64,000 nt of DNA from Gordonia sihwensis NBRC 108236 (lineage in GTDB: Bacteria > Actinomycetota > Actinomycetes > Mycobacteriales > Mycobacteriaceae), in NCBI RefSeq assembly GCF_000333035.1, contig NZ_BANU01000018.1:1-64000 (forward strand), read 5' to 3'. Below, piece by piece: positions 8,028-15,980 of this stretch. The number at the start of each line of letters is the position of its first letter. Within the stretch, counting starts at the first letter, position 1. The notes under the pieces were generated by a model. It worked only from the letters and a program-made list of their open reading frames with translations. It ran no database searches and was not told the origin of the DNA. Made by a program: the position numbers and the translations under genes.

Positions 8028-8100
8028 TTCCGCCATCCTCCATCACCCGAGCGACATCTATGATGTGCATCACTGTACAGATCGGTGTCCCGCAGAGATT

Positions 8101-8148
8101 TCGGCTCCCGGAACGGCCTGAGAGACCGTTCCGGGAGCCAAAGTTTTC
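8101..8148 (-). repeat. Dispersed palindromic element, copy A, at the 3' end of ku
   Basis: A hairpin with perfect 14-bp arms GGCTCCCGGAACGG (8103-8116) and CCGTTCCGGGAGCC (8126-8139) with a 9-base loop, starting at the ku stop codon. Read on the minus strand, this 48-base block aligns without gaps to 47141-47188, with 38 identical positions including the flank GAAAACTTTGGCT. It is therefore one of at least two copies of a mobile or recurrent terminator-like element. One stem pair differs in a compensatory way between copies (A-T here, C-G there), which suggests the structure is selected. Confidence 0.7.
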
Positions 8149-9007
8149 AGGCCGACTTCTTCTTGGCGGCCTTCTTGGCCGGAGCCTTCTTCGCCGCCTT
8201 CTTCGCGGGCGGTTTCTCGTCCTCGACCTCCCGGCCGCGGCTCTTGACCGACGCCCGCAGCGCCGCGAGAAGGTCCGCGACCTCCGAGTCGTCGTCGGGC
8301 GCTTCCTCTTCGGTCTCCGAGAATGCCTGGCCACCGTCGGCTCGCGCCTCGATGAGCTTTCCGAGCTCCACCTGATAGGTGTCCTCGAACTGGCTGGGGT
8401 CGAAGTCCGAGGCCATCGTCTCGATGAGCGACGACGCCATGTCCAGTTCCTGATCGCGGATCTCGACGTCGGCGTTCAGGAAGTCGAAGTCCGGTACCCG
8501 GACCTCGTCCGGCCACAGCAGCGTCTGCAGGGTCATCACGCCGTCGATGACCCGCAGCGCTGCCAGCCGTGTCCGGTTCCGGAGCGTGAAATTCGCAATG
8601 GCGAGACGCTCGGTGGTCTCCAGCGCCTTCGCGAGCAGCACATACGCCTTCGGCGACTTGGACGCCGGCTCCAGGTAGTACGGCTTGTCGAAGTAGATCG
8701 GGTCCACCTGGTCGATCGGCACGAACTCGAGGATCGAGATCTCCGGGCTCTTGTTGACCGGCAGGGTCGCGAGGTCTTCCTTGGTCAGCACCACCTGCTC
8801 GCCGCTCTCGGACTCGTAGGCGTTGGCGATCTTGGAGAACTCGACCTCGGTATCGGTGCCCTCGCGCACCCGCCGATACCGGATCCGGGCCCCGTCGGCG
8901 GAATCGACCTGATGCGAACTGCGGTCGTGGCTCTCCGTGGCGGAGTACACCTTGACCGGCACGTTCACCAGACCAAAGCTCAGATCACCTCTCCAGATCG
9001 AGCGCAT
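8147..9007 (-). CDS. ku: Non-homologous end-joining protein Ku
   Basis: A 286-residue bacterial Ku homodimer subunit that binds double-strand break ends and recruits LigD. The beta-barrel core is clear (MRSIWRGDLSFGLVNVPVKV at the start, then YESESGEQVVLT, FDKPYYLEP and LRNRTRLAALRV). The C-terminus is a Lys/Ala-rich tail (PAKKAAKKAPAKKAAKKKS), typical of actinobacterial Ku extensions that bind DNA. Start 9007 is chosen because Ku homologues begin at MR-IW. An ATG at 9016 is an alternative, but a CACAAT -10-like hexamer ends there, which fits a leaderless transcript from 9007. It is divergent from ligD across about 60 bases, so both probably share a control region. Confidence 0.93.
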   Translation of the reverse strand: MRSIWRGDLSFGLVNVPVKVYSATESHDRSSHQVDSADGARIRYRRVREGTDTEVEFSKIANAYESESGEQVVLTKEDLATLPVNKSPEISILEFVPIDQVDPIYFDKPYYLEPASKSPKAYVLLAKALETTERLAIANFTLRNRTRLAALRVIDGVMTLQTLLWPDEVRVPDFDFLNADVEIRDQELDMASSLIETMASDFDPSQFEDTYQVELGKLIEARADGGQAFSETEEEAPDDDSEVADLLAALRASVKSRGREVEDEKPPAKKAAKKAPAKKAAKKKSA

Positions 9008-9069
9008 GTCCGTCATTGTGCCAGGAAAGAGAGCCGAGAGGCAGGTGTGCGCGTGGACAATGGTCTCCT

Positions 9070-11034
9070 ATGACGCGATCGCATCTCGACGTGGACGGGC
9101 GCAGGATTGTGCTGACCAACCTCGAGAAGGTGTTGTATCCGGAGACCGGGACCCGCAAGTTCGACGTCGTCGACTACTACATCCGGATCGCTGACGCGAT
9201 GGTGCCGCACATGGCCTCGCGCCCGGTGACCCGCAAACGCTGGCCGGGCGGAGTCGAGTCGGCGCCGTTCTTCGAGAAGACCCTCCCCGCAGGCGCACCC
9301 GACTGGGTGGCCCGCTTCACGATCGAGCACTCCGAGCGCCGGACGGTGTACCCGGTGGTCCGGTCGGCTGCCGATCTGGTGTGGCTGGCCCAGGTGGCCG
9401 CGCTGGAGCTCCACGTGCCGCAGTGGCGCATCGACCTGTCCGACGACGAGGAGCGCCGCACCGACCGCATCGTGCTCGACCTCGATCCCGGGCCCGGCGT
9501 GACACTGGACGACTGCGCCGCCGTGGCCCTCGACATCCGCGCCATGCTGACCGACGCCGGTCTCGAGTCGTTCCCGGTCACCAGCGGTTCCAAGGGGATT
9601 CACGTCTACGGGCGCCTCGCATCGCCCGTGCGGTCCGAATCGGCGCGCACCGTGGCCCGCCAGATCGCGACCGCCCTGGCGCAGGCGCACCCCCGCACCG
9701 TCACCGCGACCATGGCGAAAGCCGAGCGCGAGCGCCGGGTCTTCATCGACTGGAGCCAGAACACCGCCGCCAAGACGACACTCGCGCCGTACTCGCTGCG
9801 TGGACGCGAGCGGCCGTGGGTCGCGGCGCCGCGGTCGTGGGACGAACTGTCCGAGTCCGGACTCGCCCATCTGCTCTGCACCGAGGTCCTCGACCGCTAC
9901 GAGAACGACGGCGATCTGCTCGCCGGACTGTCGGAGGCGAGCCCGCCGGTCCAGACGACCACCGTTCCCGGCGACGCGGTCGTCGACCTCGGCGAGTATC
10001 GGAAGAAACGGTCCTCACGCTCTCGGAGGGAGAGCGTCGCGCCGCCTCCGCGAGAGAGTGCGCCCGCCCGCGACAGCGAGGTCGACGATCCGCTGCCCGG
10101 TCTCGTCGGACTCCGCCCGATGCTCGCCACCGACGACCCGATCGAGTCCCTGACCGACGACTGGGCGTACGAGGGCAAGTGGGACGGTTTCCGGGCACTG
10201 ATCAGGGTGGTGGGCGGCCGGGTCCGGTTGATCTCGAGGTCGGGCAACGACCTCACCGGCGACTTCCCGGAACTGTCCGTGTTCGGTGACCTCCTGGTCT
10301 CCGGCGGCCGACCGGTCGACGCCGTGCTCGACGGTGAGATCGTCGCGATCAACGACGCCGGGCTCACCGACTTCTCGCTGCTCGCATCGCGGAGGCGCAG
10401 AGCCGAGCCGCACGAGCTCCGGGTGCACCTCTTCGACGTCCTGTACCTGGACGGCGTCCGAGTGTGGGAGCAGCCGTGGGAGGTGCGGCGCGAGATCCTG
10501 GAGTCCCTCGACTACTTCGACGGCGAACCGCTGATCGATGTGCCGCCGCTGCTTCCCGGGCCGGCGGAGACCGCGATCCGCACCGCACGGGACCGGGGGT
10601 GGGAAGGGGTCATCGCGAAACGGCGGGCTTCGTCCTACGCGAGCGGACGCCGCAGCCCCGACTGGCGCAAACAGAAGAACTGGAACGACATCGAAGTGGT
10701 GATCGGCGGCTATCGGCCCGGTCGCGGCTCCGAGTCGAAGATCGGATCACTGCTGGTCGGCCTGCCCGCCGAGCGCGGCCTGCGCTACCTCGGCCGGGTG
10801 GGCACCGGTTTCAGCGACGCCGAACTCGACGCACTGCTCGAAGAACTCCGGCCCCTGCGGATCAGCATGTGCCCGTTCATCGACGACATCGACAAGCCCG
10901 TCGCGGGCAGCGCGACGTGGGTGCTGCCGAAGATCGTCGCGGACGTGCAGTTCATGGACTGGACGTCAACGGGGCACCTGCGCCATCCGAGTTGGCGCGG
11001 AATCCGCCGTGACAAGCTGCCGGGCGACCTGTGA
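9070..11034 (+). CDS. ligD: LigD: primase-polymerase plus ATP-dependent DNA ligase, no nuclease domain
   Basis: A 654-residue end-joining enzyme. Residues about 1-290 are the LigD polymerase (AEP) domain, with the metal-binding DLDPGPG, SGSKGIHVYG and the third Asp in FIDWSQN. After an Arg/Ser-rich linker (about 310-350) comes the ligase domain, with catalytic Lys in YEGKWDGFR, VLDGEIVA, WEGVIAKR and the OB-fold end with DWRKQKNWNDIEVVIGGY. The order is POL-LIG. The 3'-phosphoesterase domain of mycobacterial LigD, marked by an HYDLRLE-type motif, is absent, and the protein is about 100 residues shorter than the three-domain form. Start 9070 is chosen by homology; the upstream extension is not conserved-looking. 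Divergent from ku. Confidence 0.93.
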   Translation: MTRSHLDVDGRRIVLTNLEKVLYPETGTRKFDVVDYYIRIADAMVPHMASRPVTRKRWPGGVESAPFFEKTLPAGAPDWVARFTIEHSERRTVYPVVRSAADLVWLAQVAALELHVPQWRIDLSDDEERRTDRIVLDLDPGPGVTLDDCAAVALDIRAMLTDAGLESFPVTSGSKGIHVYGRLASPVRSESARTVARQIATALAQAHPRTVTATMAKAERERRVFIDWSQNTAAKTTLAPYSLRGRERPWVAAPRSWDELSESGLAHLLCTEVLDRYENDGDLLAGLSEASPPVQTTTVPGDAVVDLGEYRKKRSSRSRRESVAPPPRESAPARDSEVDDPLPGLVGLRPMLATDDPIESLTDDWAYEGKWDGFRALIRVVGGRVRLISRSGNDLTGDFPELSVFGDLLVSGGRPVDAVLDGEIVAINDAGLTDFSLLASRRRRAEPHELRVHLFDVLYLDGVRVWEQPWEVRREILESLDYFDGEPLIDVPPLLPGPAETAIRTARDRGWEGVIAKRRASSYASGRRSPDWRKQKNWNDIEVVIGGYRPGRGSESKIGSLLVGLPAERGLRYLGRVGTGFSDAELDALLEELRPLRISMCPFIDDIDKPVAGSATWVLPKIVADVQFMDWTSTGHLRHPSWRGIRRDKLPGDL

Positions 11035-11040
11035 GCGCTC

Positions 11041-11634
11041 TCAGGACTCGCTGAGCAGAACCGCGATCGTCCCCTCCTCGAGAGCGTCGAAGATGTGCTC
11101 GATGTCGCCGGGATAGTTCACGTAGTCGCCGGGCGACAGTTCCACGGGCGCCTCCGTCGGCCCCACCGACGCCCGGCCCGAGCAGAGCACGACGTGTTCG
11201 ACGACTCCTCTGGCGTGCGGTTCGGAGACTCGGGGACGGCCGGGCTCGGCGCGGATCAGATAGGCGTCGCGGCGCGTGCCGTGCCGCGCCGCTGACAGCA
11301 GGGTGGCGCTGTAGTGATCGGCCTCGCCGGCGGAGATCGTCGCACCCTCGCCCAGCCGGATCACTTCGACGGTCGGACGAGGCGCGTCGACCAACGCCGA
11401 GAACTGGATTCCGAGTGCGACGCTGAGTGCCCACAGCGTCTCCACGCTGGGGTTTCCCTCCCCGGACTCCAGCTGTGACAGAGTCGACTTCCCGATTCCG
11501 GCACGGCGCGCGAGTTCGGCCAAGGAGATGCCCGCCCGCGCCCGCTCTCTCTTCAGTGCCGCCGCGACGAGTTTCTGCGGACTCACATCGTTCGACAGAG
11601 CGGACGAACGTTCATTTTGACGAACCTCTTCCAT
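11041..11634 (-). CDS. XRE-family regulator with C-terminal cupin domain
   Basis: A 197-residue repressor-type protein. The HTH is at about residues 28-70 (RAGISLAELARRAGIGKSTL then SQLESGEGNPSVETL, typical XRE). A small cupin domain follows, with HARGVVEHVVLCSGRASVG and GDYVNYPGDIEHIF. Such proteins usually sense a small metabolite, often an amino acid or polyamine, through the cupin pocket. The gene is divergent from azlC-azlD with only 18 bases between start codons, so it very probably regulates that exporter and itself. It ends 6 bases after ligD (convergent). Confidence 0.9.
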   Translation of the reverse strand: MEEVRQNERSSALSNDVSPQKLVAAALKRERARAGISLAELARRAGIGKSTLSQLESGEGNPSVETLWALSVALGIQFSALVDAPRPTVEVIRLGEGATISAGEADHYSATLLSAARHGTRRDAYLIRAEPGRPRVSEPHARGVVEHVVLCSGRASVGPTEAPVELSPGDYVNYPGDIEHIFDALEEGTIAVLLSES

Positions 11635-11665
11635 AGGTTCATCATAGTGGACATGCGTTCATCAT
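11610..11665. promoter_or_regulatory. Operator candidates for the XRE-cupin regulator
   Basis: The divergent start region holds an inverted repeat GAACCT (11622-11627) / AGGTTC (11635-11640) that flanks the regulator's own start codon. It also holds three copies of GTTCAT (from 11610, 11637 and 11657); the last two are the nonamer GTTCATCAT, spaced exactly 20 bases apart. Binding here would cover both start codons. The assignment is inferred from symmetry and position. Confidence 0.5.
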
Positions 11666-12366
11666 GGAGAACACTCGTGCGGCGCGCGCCCCGCGAGATC
11701 ATCGCCATCGCGTTCTCCCTCTGGATCGTCGGCGTCTCGTACGGCGCCGCCGCACACGGGATCGGCATGGCATGGTGGCAGGTCCTGCTGATGGCCTGCG
11801 TCGTACTCGCCGGATCGTCCGAGTTCGTCTTCGTGTCGGTGGTGGCCGGCGGCGGGCTGCCCGTGGTCGGCGCACTGGCCGGCCTGCTGGTGAACCTGCG
11901 CAATTTCTCGTACGGGCTCTCCGCCGGCCGATTCCTCCGGGACGACCGATCGGCATACGCCGCAGCCCACATGGTGAACGACGAGACCGCCGTCTACTCG
12001 GCCGGTCACCGCGATGTGACGGCCGCACGGTCGGCCTTCGTGATCTGCGGAACCGCGGTCGTCATCGCATGGCCACTCGGCGCGCTCACCGGTGCGATGG
12101 TCGGGCAGGTGATCGCCTCGCCCGAGACGCTCGGGCTGGACGCCGCCTTCCCCGCTCTGCTCATCGCCCTGGCGCTTCCCGCACTGCGCGACCGGGAGAC
12201 GCGTTGGGCGGCCCTGTTCGGCGGGACCATCGCGCTGGCGACGGCGGGCTTCGTGGCCGCCGGACTGCCGATTGTGCTGGCGTTGTTCGGAATTCCGCTC
12301 GGGCTGATGGTGACCGGCCGCCCGCGCGTTGACCGGAGTCGCGAGCCGGAGAGCGTGCCGTCGTGA
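11653..12366 (+). CDS. azlC: AzlC-family branched-chain amino acid exporter, large subunit
   Basis: A 237-residue integral membrane protein with several hydrophobic helices, such as IIAIAFSLWIVGVSYGAAAH and WWQVLLMACVVLAGSSEFVF. The conserved AzlC segments AGSSEFVFVSVVAGG and LLVNLRNFSYGL follow; the second corresponds to the family's (L)RN-YG block. It works with the small AzlD subunit as a two-component exporter of branched-chain or other amino acids. Start 11653 is chosen because an in-frame ATG at 11617 would lie inside the divergent regulator gene. azlD follows with a 4-base GTGA overlap. Confidence 0.88.
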   Translation: MRSSWRTLVRRAPREIIAIAFSLWIVGVSYGAAAHGIGMAWWQVLLMACVVLAGSSEFVFVSVVAGGGLPVVGALAGLLVNLRNFSYGLSAGRFLRDDRSAYAAAHMVNDETAVYSAGHRDVTAARSAFVICGTAVVIAWPLGALTGAMVGQVIASPETLGLDAAFPALLIALALPALRDRETRWAALFGGTIALATAGFVAAGLPIVLALFGIPLGLMVTGRPRVDRSREPESVPS

Positions 12367-12677
12367 CCGGCTGGGAGTTCGCCTGCGGCGTCGCGATCCT
12401 CGCCGGAGGGACCTATCTGATCCGGGTCGCCGGCGTGCGGCTGCGCAGCCGGATCACCGTCTCACCGGCGGTGGAGACCCTGCTGGAACGGTCGACGATG
12501 ATCCTGTTGATCGCCGTCGGTCTCACCGGCGCCCTGTTCGCCGGCACCGAATTGAGCGATCCCGCCCGTCCGATCGGAGTCGCAGCCGGTGCGGTGGCGG
12601 CCCTGCTGCGCGCGCCGCTGGCCGTCGTGATCGTCGTCGCGGCAGCGACCACCGCGGCACTGCGACTGGTGCTGTGA
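12363..12677 (+). CDS. azlD: AzlD-family branched-chain amino acid transport subunit
   Basis: A 104-residue membrane protein with four hydrophobic segments, including the N-terminal GVAILAGGTYLIRVAGVRLR typical of AzlD. It starts at a GTG that overlaps the azlC stop (GTGA), indicating translational coupling. AzlD is required together with AzlC for amino acid export. It ends 7 bases before a convergent gene. Confidence 0.87.
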   Translation: MTGWEFACGVAILAGGTYLIRVAGVRLRSRITVSPAVETLLERSTMILLIAVGLTGALFAGTELSDPARPIGVAAGAVAALLRAPLAVVIVVAAATTAALRLVL

Positions 12678-12684
12678 CGGCGGG

Positions 12685-13107
12685 TCACTCCAGGACGAAA
12701 ACCGGAATCTGACGGTCGGTGTTCTGCTGGTACTCGCCGTACGGCGGGAATGCCTCGACCGCCAGCTTCCACCAGTGCTCGCGCTCCTCGCCGGAGACCT
12801 CGCGCGCAGTGAGGTGGAAGACCTCCGTGCCGTCCTGCACGGTGACCTCGGGGTGTGCCTTCACGTTGTAGTACCAGGACGGGTTCGACGGCGCGCCGCC
12901 CTTGGACGCCACCATCGCGTACTTGCCGTTCTCCTCGACCCGCATGAGCGGGACATACCGCTGCTTGCCGGACTTGGCGCCGAGCGTGGTGAACAGCACC
13001 ACTCTCATGCCGTTGATGTCCGCGACGTCGGTCGTGCCCGCGGCCAGGATCTTCTCGGTCTGATCGCGCACCCAGTCGGTGGGGCTCAGTTCGGGGGAAT
13101 CACTCAT
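12685..13107 (-). CDS. Deazaflavin (F420)-dependent nitroreductase-family protein
   Basis: A 140-residue split-barrel protein of the F420-dependent nitroreductase (Ddn-like) family. Characteristic blocks are VVLFTTLGAKSGKQRYVPLM, KYAMVASKGGAPSNPSWYYN and KAHPEVTVQDGTE, which form the cofactor-phosphate and substrate region. The GAKSGK motif binds the F420 tail in characterised members. Start 13107 is preferred over 13245 because the longer N-terminus overlaps the neighbouring gene's start and lacks family similarity. The substrate is not predictable; quinones are reduced by relatives. Confidence 0.87.
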   Translation of the reverse strand: MSDSPELSPTDWVRDQTEKILAAGTTDVADINGMRVVLFTTLGAKSGKQRYVPLMRVEENGKYAMVASKGGAPSNPSWYYNVKAHPEVTVQDGTEVFHLTAREVSGEEREHWWKLAVEAFPPYGEYQQNTDRQIPVFVLE

Positions 13108-13243
13108 GGTCCCGATGGTAGGGCGATCGCCCGCGGCAGGGCGTCGACATCGGCAGGTTCGACCGACTCGACGTTTGAGAGCCGCATGGACGGGGTATCC
13201 CGGCACTGCATGTCCGCCGCAGCACAGCTGGAGGGAGTTCGCC

Positions 13244-13831
13244 ATGACAGTGCACCATCACGACCCCGACCTGAGCGGACGGGCCGTCGCGTTCCTGGTC
13301 GCGCCGGAGGGCGCCGAGGAGCGCGAACTCACCGACCCGTGGCAGGCCGTGCGCGAGGCCGGTGGCACTCCGACTCTCGTGTCGACCGTCGGCGGAACGG
13401 TACAGACTTTCCGCCACCTGGACCGCGCCGCCTCATACCCGGTCGACGAGGTGGTCGAGAATCTCGACTCCACGGATTTCGATGCGCTGGTGCTTCCCGG
13501 CGGTGTCGCGAATCCGGATTATCTGCGGACCGTTCCCGGCGCTGTCGAGTTCGCGGCGCGGTTCCTGGAGTCGGGCCGCCCCGTCGCCGCGATCTGCCAC
13601 GCGCCGTGGCTGCTCATCGAGACGGGTCTGATCGGGGGTCGCCGGCTCACCGCCTGGCCCAGCCTCCGAACCGACGTGCGCAACGCGGGCGCCACGTGGG
13701 AGGACGGGCCGGTGGTGGTGTGCGACTCGGGCCCGGGTCCGTTGATCACCAGCCGGGCGCCGGACGATCTGCCCGCCTTCGACGAGGCTCTGCTGCACCG
13801 GTTCTCGGTCGCGGCCACGGGCCGGCCCTGA
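13244..13831 (+). CDS. DJ-1/PfpI-family protein
   Basis: A 195-residue class I glutamine-amidotransferase-like protein of the PfpI/YhbO group. The nucleophile elbow AICHAPWLLIETGLIGGRRL holds the reactive Cys. LVLPGGVANPDYLRT is the preceding strand and loop, and GRRLTAWPSLRTDVRNAGATW matches the PfpI-specific tail. GAGGGA upstream supports the ATG. Relatives act as stress-induced deglycases or chaperones; proteolytic activity is doubtful. It leads a plus-strand run with a small membrane protein and Dps, consistent with an oxidative-stress or stationary-phase cluster. Confidence 0.88.
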   Translation: MTVHHHDPDLSGRAVAFLVAPEGAEERELTDPWQAVREAGGTPTLVSTVGGTVQTFRHLDRAASYPVDEVVENLDSTDFDALVLPGGVANPDYLRTVPGAVEFAARFLESGRPVAAICHAPWLLIETGLIGGRRLTAWPSLRTDVRNAGATWEDGPVVVCDSGPGPLITSRAPDDLPAFDEALLHRFSVAATGRP

Positions 13832-13855
13832 TGCCTTTCGTTCAAGGAGGTTCAC

Positions 13856-14224
13856 ATGAGACGCAGCGAATCCACGCCGGGAGGAGGCCCGCCCATGACC
13901 GGAGACCATCTGAGCGCCGCGACCGTTCGTCCACTGAAGGCGCTCGGGCTGATCGGCTACGGGCTGCTCCTGATCGCCCTGGTGCTGATCGCCGTGACCT
14001 TGACCACCGCGGCGGCCGACGACGCGCTCGCACCGTGGATCGTGGCGACGGTGGTCTGCGCTGTGGCCGCGGTCGGATGCCTCGGTTGGTCGCGGGTGAG
14101 GTTGCGGTCCCATCGCGCGCTCGACCGTCCCCAGCACGACCCGCTCATCCCGGAGACGACGGCCGAGGAGGCCGACGAGTACGAGCACCTGCATCATCCA
14201 CGCGGCCGCCGCAGGAGGGCATGA
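13856..14224 (+). CDS. Small two-helix membrane protein, unknown function
   Basis: A 122-residue protein with two hydrophobic helices (LGLIGYGLLLIALVLIAVTL and WIVATVVCAVAAVGCLGW) and an Arg-rich linker. The C-terminal cytoplasmic tail is acidic then basic (TTAEEADEYEHLHHPRGRRR). I recognise no family. A strong AAGGAGG site lies 5 bases before the ATG. It sits 24 bases after the PfpI-like gene and 55 bases before dps, so co-expression in a stress operon is likely. Confidence 0.75.
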   Translation: MRRSESTPGGGPPMTGDHLSAATVRPLKALGLIGYGLLLIALVLIAVTLTTAAADDALAPWIVATVVCAVAAVGCLGWSRVRLRSHRALDRPQHDPLIPETTAEEADEYEHLHHPRGRRRRA

Positions 14225-14279
14225 TCGCCGAGCGATCACCCGCCCGTGCGACGGCCGACCCGACAGACGAGGAGGCACC

Positions 14280-14834
14280 ATGTCACTCATCAACACCCAT
14301 CAGCCGGAGATCGGCGGTCTCTCGCACACCGAGTCCGATGCACTGATCTCGATCCTGCAGCACCGGCTCAGTTCCCTGATCGATCTGCATCTCACGCTCA
14401 AGCATGTTCACTGGAACGTGGTGGGCCCCAACTTCATCGGAGTCCACGAGATGCTCGACCCGCAGACCGCCACGGTCCGCGGATTCGCCGACGTGCTCGC
14501 TGAACGCATCGCGACGCTGGGCGGCTCGCCGAGCGGGACATCGGCGGGTATCACGAAGAATCGCGACTGGGACGATTACGATCTCGGCCGCGACACCGTC
14601 CAGGCGCATCTCGCGGCCCTCGACCTCGTCTACACCGGGGTCGTCAAGTCCCATCGCGACGCCATCGCCGAGGCGGGGATGATCGATCCGATCACCGAGG
14701 ACGTCCTCATCGGCCAGACGCGCGAACTCGAGCAGTTCCAGTGGTTCCTGCGCGCCCATCTGGAAGACCGTTCCGGCGAACTGGCACACGCGGGGTCGCA
14801 TACCGAACTCGGCGCCGCCGACGCAGCTCGCTGA
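14280..14834 (+). CDS. dps: Dps-family DNA-binding ferritin-like protein
   Basis: A 184-residue Dps protein. The ferroxidase-site residues are in the signature LKHVHWNVVGPNFIGVHEML and in the helix GFADVLAERIATLGG. The rest of the four-helix bundle (HLAALDLVYTGVVKSHRDAI, LEQFQWFLRAHLED) is intact. Dodecamers oxidise and store iron and shield DNA during oxidative or starvation stress. GAGGAGG precedes the ATG. Last gene of the PfpI/membrane-protein/Dps run, followed by a strong terminator. Confidence 0.93.
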   Translation: MSLINTHQPEIGGLSHTESDALISILQHRLSSLIDLHLTLKHVHWNVVGPNFIGVHEMLDPQTATVRGFADVLAERIATLGGSPSGTSAGITKNRDWDDYDLGRDTVQAHLAALDLVYTGVVKSHRDAIAEAGMIDPITEDVLIGQTRELEQFQWFLRAHLEDRSGELAHAGSHTELGAADAAR

Positions 14835-14882
14835 GGAGGTCGCTCGCTCAGCAGCTCGGTAGAAACGAGACAGAGGCACATG

Positions 14883-14916
14883 AATCGGCGGCGCTGCTCG
14901 GGCAGCGCCGCCGATT
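14883..14916 (+). terminator. Hairpin terminator after dps
   Basis: Arms AATCGGCGGCGCTGC and GCAGCGCCGCCGATT are perfectly complementary over 15 bp around a TCGG tetraloop. The hairpin begins 48 bases after the dps stop and ends with TTTC. Confidence 0.8.
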
Positions 14917-14980
14917 TCGCTGGTTCATCTCGCTGGTTCCGGAAGCCGGACTGCGATCTGGCGAAACGCGTCCAGTGACC

Positions 14981-15211
14981 TCAGACGAGCCTCGCGCGCA
15001 GCAACTTCTTGCCCATCTCTGCGCCCTTGAGGCTGTCGCTCTGCGCCTTCGTGAACAACTCCACCGTCTCGTGGTCGCCGTCGCGCTCGGCGTCGGCGAT
15101 GAAAGTGTCCATCCGAAGCGCGTTCGACAGGCACTTCTCCACGTACCAGATCAAGTTGTACGTCTTGTCGCGTGTTCCGGTCACTTCCCCGGACTCGGTG
15201 CTTGCAGACAT
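14981..15211 (-). CDS. Small helical protein, unknown function
   Basis: A 76-residue protein starting at an ATG with GGGAGG upstream. The sequence is mostly amphipathic helix (YNLIWYVEKCLSNALRMDTF, then ETVELFTKAQSDSLKGAEMG) with one Cys and no signal peptide. I recognise no family by name. The pattern resembles short ferritin-like or helical-hairpin proteins, which would suit its place beside dps on the opposite strand, but that is a guess. Confidence 0.65.
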   Translation of the reverse strand: MSASTESGEVTGTRDKTYNLIWYVEKCLSNALRMDTFIADAERDGDHETVELFTKAQSDSLKGAEMGKKLLRARLV

Positions 15212-15337
15212 GCCGCGTCCTCCCTTCACATAGTCGGTATTCGTCCGTCCGGAAGCGAACTCCGTTCCGGACATCGATCGGGTTCCCGATCGCCGAGGCC
15301 CCGAAACATGGGCCCGGGCGGCGGATACGCTGGCCGA

Positions 15338-15952
15338 ATGTCACCCCGCCGCCGAAGGCTCACAATCTGGCTCGCAGTCGTCGTCGTGCTCCTGGGCGGC
15401 GCGACCGCCGTGGCCGTCCACGAAGGCGCAGTGGGTTTCGTCCGGACCTGGTGGAACAACCGCGACCGCGCCTATCCGGACCTGGACACCACTGCTCTCG
15501 GCCCCACGCAGAAGCGCATCGTCACCGTCACCCGCGCGGAGTTCGACGCCCAGCCGCCGGGCACCAAGTACTCCGAAGGGGTCGACGAGGAGTGGTGCGC
15601 CGACTTCGTCAGCTGGGTGATGCGCGAGTCGGGCGTGCCCTTCGAGAATCCGTTCTCCGGGCACTGGCGGATCCCGGGGGTGTACACCCTGACCGAGTAC
15701 TTCCAGTCGCAGGGACGTTTCCGCGCCGCAGACTCGGGTTACCGTCCCGTTCTGGGCGACGTGATGCTCTACTCCACGAAGAGCTTCTTCCGTCAGCACA
15801 CCAACATCGTGCTCGACTACTCCGACGGGGAGGTCACCACCGTCGGAGGCAATGAGTGGGGCGGACACGTGAAGGTGAACCGATTCCGGATCGGCGGATA
15901 CGTCGGACTGGTCGGCTACGGCGTCCTGCCGTCGAAGCGCGCGGCCGAGTGA
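15338..15952 (+). CDS. Membrane-anchored CHAP-domain amidase/peptidase
   Basis: A 204-residue exported protein. An N-terminal signal anchor (LTIWLAVVVVLLGGATAVAV) is followed by a CHAP domain with the candidate nucleophile Cys in EEWCADFVSWVMRESG. The His is in RQHTNIVLDY and the polar partner in GGNEWGGHV. CHAP domains cleave peptidoglycan peptides or cross-links, so a cell-wall remodelling role outside the membrane is likely. No clear ribosome site precedes the ATG at 15338; an in-frame ATG 30 bases upstream is an alternative. Convergent with the mce operon. Confidence 0.8.
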   Translation: MSPRRRRLTIWLAVVVVLLGGATAVAVHEGAVGFVRTWWNNRDRAYPDLDTTALGPTQKRIVTVTRAEFDAQPPGTKYSEGVDEEWCADFVSWVMRESGVPFENPFSGHWRIPGVYTLTEYFQSQGRFRAADSGYRPVLGDVMLYSTKSFFRQHTNIVLDYSDGEVTTVGGNEWGGHVKVNRFRIGGYVGLVGYGVLPSKRAAE

Positions 15953-15980
15953 CGGTGTCATCGACCACGCGCCTCGACGA

